From Fidelibacterota bacterium (GTDB lineage: Bacteria > Fidelibacterota > Marinisomatia > SCGC-AAA003-L08 > JACNLC01), in assembly GCA_013204025.1 (NCBI GenBank), contig JABMOW010000147.1:22074-86073 (forward strand): a stretch of DNA of 64,000 bases. The letters run 5' to 3'. Below are positions 61,224-64,000 of this stretch, one piece after another. The notes below the pieces were generated by a model that was not told the origin of the DNA, ran no database searches, and saw only the letters and a list, made by a program, of their open reading frames with translations. How positions within the stretch are numbered: the first letter of the stretch is position 1; every line of letters begins with the position of its first letter. The position numbers and the translations under genes were made by a program.

Positions 61224-64000
61224 ATGAAAATTAAAATTCCATTAATTATACTGATTATTTTAGGTTTGGTATTTTCGGGTACCACAGGTAAAATATCTGG
61301 TAAAATCATTGATGGACGATCTGGAGAACCCTTGGTGGGTTGCAATATCATGATCGTCAATTCCGATATGGGTACAGCGACTGACCTCTCAGGTGACTAT
61401 GCCATATTGAATATTCATCCGGGTGTGGTAGATGTAAAAGCAATGATGATTGGATATGAAAGTGTGATAGTAACCGATGTAGCTGTCGGTATAGATAAAA
61501 CGACTCGAATTGATCTTGAATTGAATGTACAGGCGATTGAAGGGTCTGCAGTCACCGTCGTAGCTCAAACCAAGATCATTCAGTTTGACGTTACCAATTC
61601 TGAAGCAAGAATCACGGGAAGTGAAATTGATGCGATGCCCGTTTCAGATGTTCATGATGTAATTAAACTTCAGGGAGGAGTCACTCAGGATGCCGGTGGG
61701 GGTATCCATATTCGAGGTGGCAGAAGTTCAGAAATTGTTTATATGGTTGATGGTGTATCGTTAACAGATGTTTATGATGGAGCGCTTTCAGTTCCCGTCG
61801 AGAATAGTAATATTCAGGAATTACAGGTGATCAGCGGAACCTTCAACGCTGAGTACGGCCGTGCTATGTCTGGGATCATCAATATAGTTACTAAAGACGG
61901 CGGAAATGACTTTAGTTTTGGAATAAAAATGTATTCTGGGGATAAAATAAGTAATAACCCAATTTACAATCATGTAAGTACTTATAATGCTGGAACTGAT
62001 CGTGATATTGAAATACATGCGAACGGACCGATTGTAAAAAACTTGTTAAGCTTTTACAGCTCAGGGCGATATTATAGTTCGGATGGCTGGCTAGGGGGCA
62101 TTGACACGTTTACCATGTACGGCGATTCCATTTTCCATGATTATAACGGGAATCTAGTTCGCGACCTTGCTGAGCCATTTGATGACATTAATAGTAATGG
62201 AATGTGGGATATTGATGAGGTATTTTCAGATTTAGGTAATGATGCATTTGATGAGAATGAACCGTTTCTTGATTGCGGAGTTGATGGACTTTGCTCTGGG
62301 GATGCAGGTTATCTTGGGCCGGACTATGGTGAAAATAACGATTCCAGGGAAATATTTGAACCATTTACCGACTTGGGAAATGGTGAATGGGACGACGGAG
62401 AACCATTAAAAACGCCGCAATTCAAAGCGATGAACTGGCGAGAGAAATGGAGTTTACAGAACAAATTGACCTATAGACTTTCCTCGATGACAAAGTTTAG
62501 ATTAAACACCATTTTCAGCCGTGAAAAATATCAGAACTATGACCATAACCGTCAGATGAATCAAGATGGCAGAAATACGGATTATAGCGAAGGGGAGTTC
62601 ATTGGATTTAATATATCGCATTCATTTTCTTCAAAGACTTTTTTTGATATAGATATTTCCCAAAACCGGAAAAAATTTGAATCTTATCTCTTTAAAGATC
62701 CCACAGATCCACGTTACTCTACACCAGCAGGATTTCAAGAAATAGAAGGAGATATTTTTCCTAAAAGCGTAATGCAACAATGGGCGGATAATTATGATTT
62801 TCTAACATTGTCTTATGCACCACAGGAATCATTTTCCAGATGGGGCATCAGTCGGAACCGGTTTATGCGAGAGACTATTTCAAAGCAATATAAGTTCGAT
62901 CTTACAAGCCAGGTCAATAATTATCACCAGGTTAAACTGGGTATTGATTATCAGGATCATCGTCTTGAATTGGATGATTATTCTTTGATTGATTCCTACT
63001 GGGGCGATGTGATTTATACTGCTCTTGAACCAGAGCTTATTAATATACCTCAGGCATTAAAATTCTTAGGTTTAGAAGAAATTCATGGTGATATTCCTTC
63101 CTGGATTGAATTTTGGAATCCATCAAGATCATACTATTTGAATAAGCCAAAAGAATTTTCAGCATATATCCAGGATAAAATCGAATATGGAGATATGATT
63201 CTTAACTTTGGAATTCGATATGATTATTTTGATCCCAATTCATTCGTACCCACAAATCCTCATGAACCCTATTTATTTAATCCCCGAAACCCAATGTTGG
63301 ACTCCCTCCTCTCTGATGATAGAATAAACGAACTTCTCAATATCAGTTGGGGAGACACTTCACACTATGTGGTTAGTATTGATGGGTTGGATACAACTTA
63401 TTATACGTACGCCGATTATGGTGACTATCCAGATCAAGAGACGTTTGAAGATAAAAAGGGATGGTTTAAAAGAACCACAAAAAAATCTTTGATCAGTCCA
63501 CGATTGGGAGTCGCATATCCGATCTCTGATAAAGGTGTCATTCATTTCAGTTATGGATATTTTTTTCAGATCCCAAATTTCGAATTGTTGTTTACCAACC
63601 CAGGATATAAAATGACTGAGACGGGTTCAACATTTGGTATTTATGGAAATCCTGATCTTAAACCACAGAAAACGTTAAGCTATGAATTGGGATTGCAACA
63701 GGAATTGATACCCGGTATTAAACTTGAAGTTACCGGTTATTATCGGGATGTGCGCGATTGGGTAGCAACGGGTATACCAATAACACTAACAACGATTGCA
63801 AACTATTACGCTTATGTGAATAAAGATTACTCCAATGTTCGTGGTGTCATCTTCACACTTTTTAAATTATATAGCGAACATTATTCCTGGCATATTGATT
63901 ATACCTATCAGATTGCTGAAGGATCGAATTCAGCACCTGATGAAGAGTGGGGGGCTGTAGAATCAGATTCCAATGACGAACCTAAAAGAATGATCATTCC
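61224..64000 (+). CDS. TonB-dependent receptor with carboxypeptidase-regulatory-like domain (3' end outside window)
   Basis: Outer-membrane active transporter; more than 925 residues are in the window and the frame remains open at the end. ATG 61224 follows GAGGAA. A signal peptide (about 1-19) precedes a CarboxypepD_reg-like domain (GKIIDGRSGEPLVGCNI, about 25-105), then the plug with GVTQDAGGGIHIRGGRSSE and YMVDGVSLTDVY, NAEYGRAMSGIINIVTK, and the start of the barrel. An acidic insertion at about 315-395 has three EPF-x-D units, e.g. EPFDDINSNGMWD. This architecture is common in FCB phyla. Neighbouring amylases suggest maltooligosaccharide uptake, but no SusD partner is visible. Confidence 0.9.
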   Translation, partial: MKIKIPLIILIILGLVFSGTTGKISGKIIDGRSGEPLVGCNIMIVNSDMGTATDLSGDYAILNIHPGVVDVKAMMIGYESVIVTDVAVGIDKTTRIDLELNVQAIEGSAVTVVAQTKIIQFDVTNSEARITGSEIDAMPVSDVHDVIKLQGGVTQDAGGGIHIRGGRSSEIVYMVDGVSLTDVYDGALSVPVENSNIQELQVISGTFNAEYGRAMSGIINIVTKDGGNDFSFGIKMYSGDKISNNPIYNHVSTYNAGTDRDIEIHANGPIVKNLLSFYSSGRYYSSDGWLGGIDTFTMYGDSIFHDYNGNLVRDLAEPFDDINSNGMWDIDEVFSDLGNDAFDENEPFLDCGVDGLCSGDAGYLGPDYGENNDSREIFEPFTDLGNGEWDDGEPLKTPQFKAMNWREKWSLQNKLTYRLSSMTKFRLNTIFSREKYQNYDHNRQMNQDGRNTDYSEGEFIGFNISHSFSSKTFFDIDISQNRKKFESYLFKDPTDPRYSTPAGFQEIEGDIFPKSVMQQWADNYDFLTLSYAPQESFSRWGISRNRFMRETISKQYKFDLTSQVNNYHQVKLGIDYQDHRLELDDYSLIDSYWGDVIYTALEPELINIPQALKFLGLEEIHGDIPSWIEFWNPSRSYYLNKPKEFSAYIQDKIEYGDMILNFGIRYDYFDPNSFVPTNPHEPYLFNPRNPMLDSLLSDDRINELLNISWGDTSHYVVSIDGLDTTYYTYADYGDYPDQETFEDKKGWFKRTTKKSLISPRLGVAYPISDKGVIHFSYGYFFQIPNFELLFTNPGYKMTETGSTFGIYGNPDLKPQKTLSYELGLQQELIPGIKLEVTGYYRDVRDWVATGIPITLTTIANYYAYVNKDYSNVRGVIFTLFKLYSEHYSWHIDYTYQIAEGSNSAPDEEWGAVESDSNDEPKRMII

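Overview
The window is a densely packed, AT-leaning stretch of a Gram-negative bacterial chromosome that is mostly housekeeping genes. Outer-membrane machinery (a TamA/BamA-like barrel with TamB, Lol-type ABC transporter, TonB-dependent receptor, lipoproteins), a MoxR/DUF58/Bat cluster, a membrane-anchored PASTA protein without a kinase, and a geranylgeranylglyceryl-phosphate synthase point to the FCB superphylum (Bacteroidota/Chlorobi/Fibrobacterota and relatives). A candidate phylum such as Marinimicrobia is my best guess, but this is inference. Many genes start with TTG or GTG and overlap their neighbour by 1, 4 or more bases, giving long translationally coupled operons. I saw no rRNA, tRNA, CRISPR array, insertion sequence or prophage.

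Layout: 1-8.7 kb holds ftsH (5' end outside the window), folP, an SLBB protein, prfB with a +1 frameshift site, lysS and a LolCDE-like exporter. 8.7-13.2 kb holds clpC and dnaK, closed by the clearest terminator of the window. 13.25-22.7 kb is envelope biogenesis (tamB-tamA, TPR lipoprotein, MoxR-DUF58-BatD-like, small outer-membrane protein). 22.8-25 kb holds a YciO-type protein and a convergent PHP metallohydrolase. 25.2-31.9 kb is efp-accB-accC-gcvH-gcvPA, then a GGGP synthase, a Xer recombinase, an M50 peptidase and an unlisted 48-residue membrane protein. 32-37.7 kb: bifunctional ftcD, mutL, miaA, DUF502, tag. 37.6-40.2 kb on the minus strand: Dus, a DNPH1-like nucleotide hydrolase and an RlmL-type methyltransferase. 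40.4-47.7 kb: yajC-def, fmt, PASTA protein, rpe, a polyprenol/diacylglycerol-kinase-like membrane protein, BatA-like protein and hflX. 47.9-49.1 kb: a dicarboxylate/glutamate symporter (minus). 49.2-51.7 kb: the complete AmmeMemoRadiSam trio. 51.8-64 kb: an alpha-glucan locus with a TrmB regulator, three exported GH13 enzymes, a ROK sugar kinase, a parvulin-type lipoprotein and a TonB-dependent receptor cut by the window end.

The most useful non-gene signal is a pair of nearly identical 26-bp inverted repeats (TAACTC-N6-GAGTTA core). One lies just before the TrmB gene, the other between the ROK kinase and the third amylase. They look like the operators of an autoregulated sugar-responsive regulon. 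Other points of interest are the archaeal-type lipid enzyme, the AmmeMemoRadiSam operon, the DNPH1-like protein beside RNA-modifying enzymes, and a P-protein half (GcvPA) without its partner.
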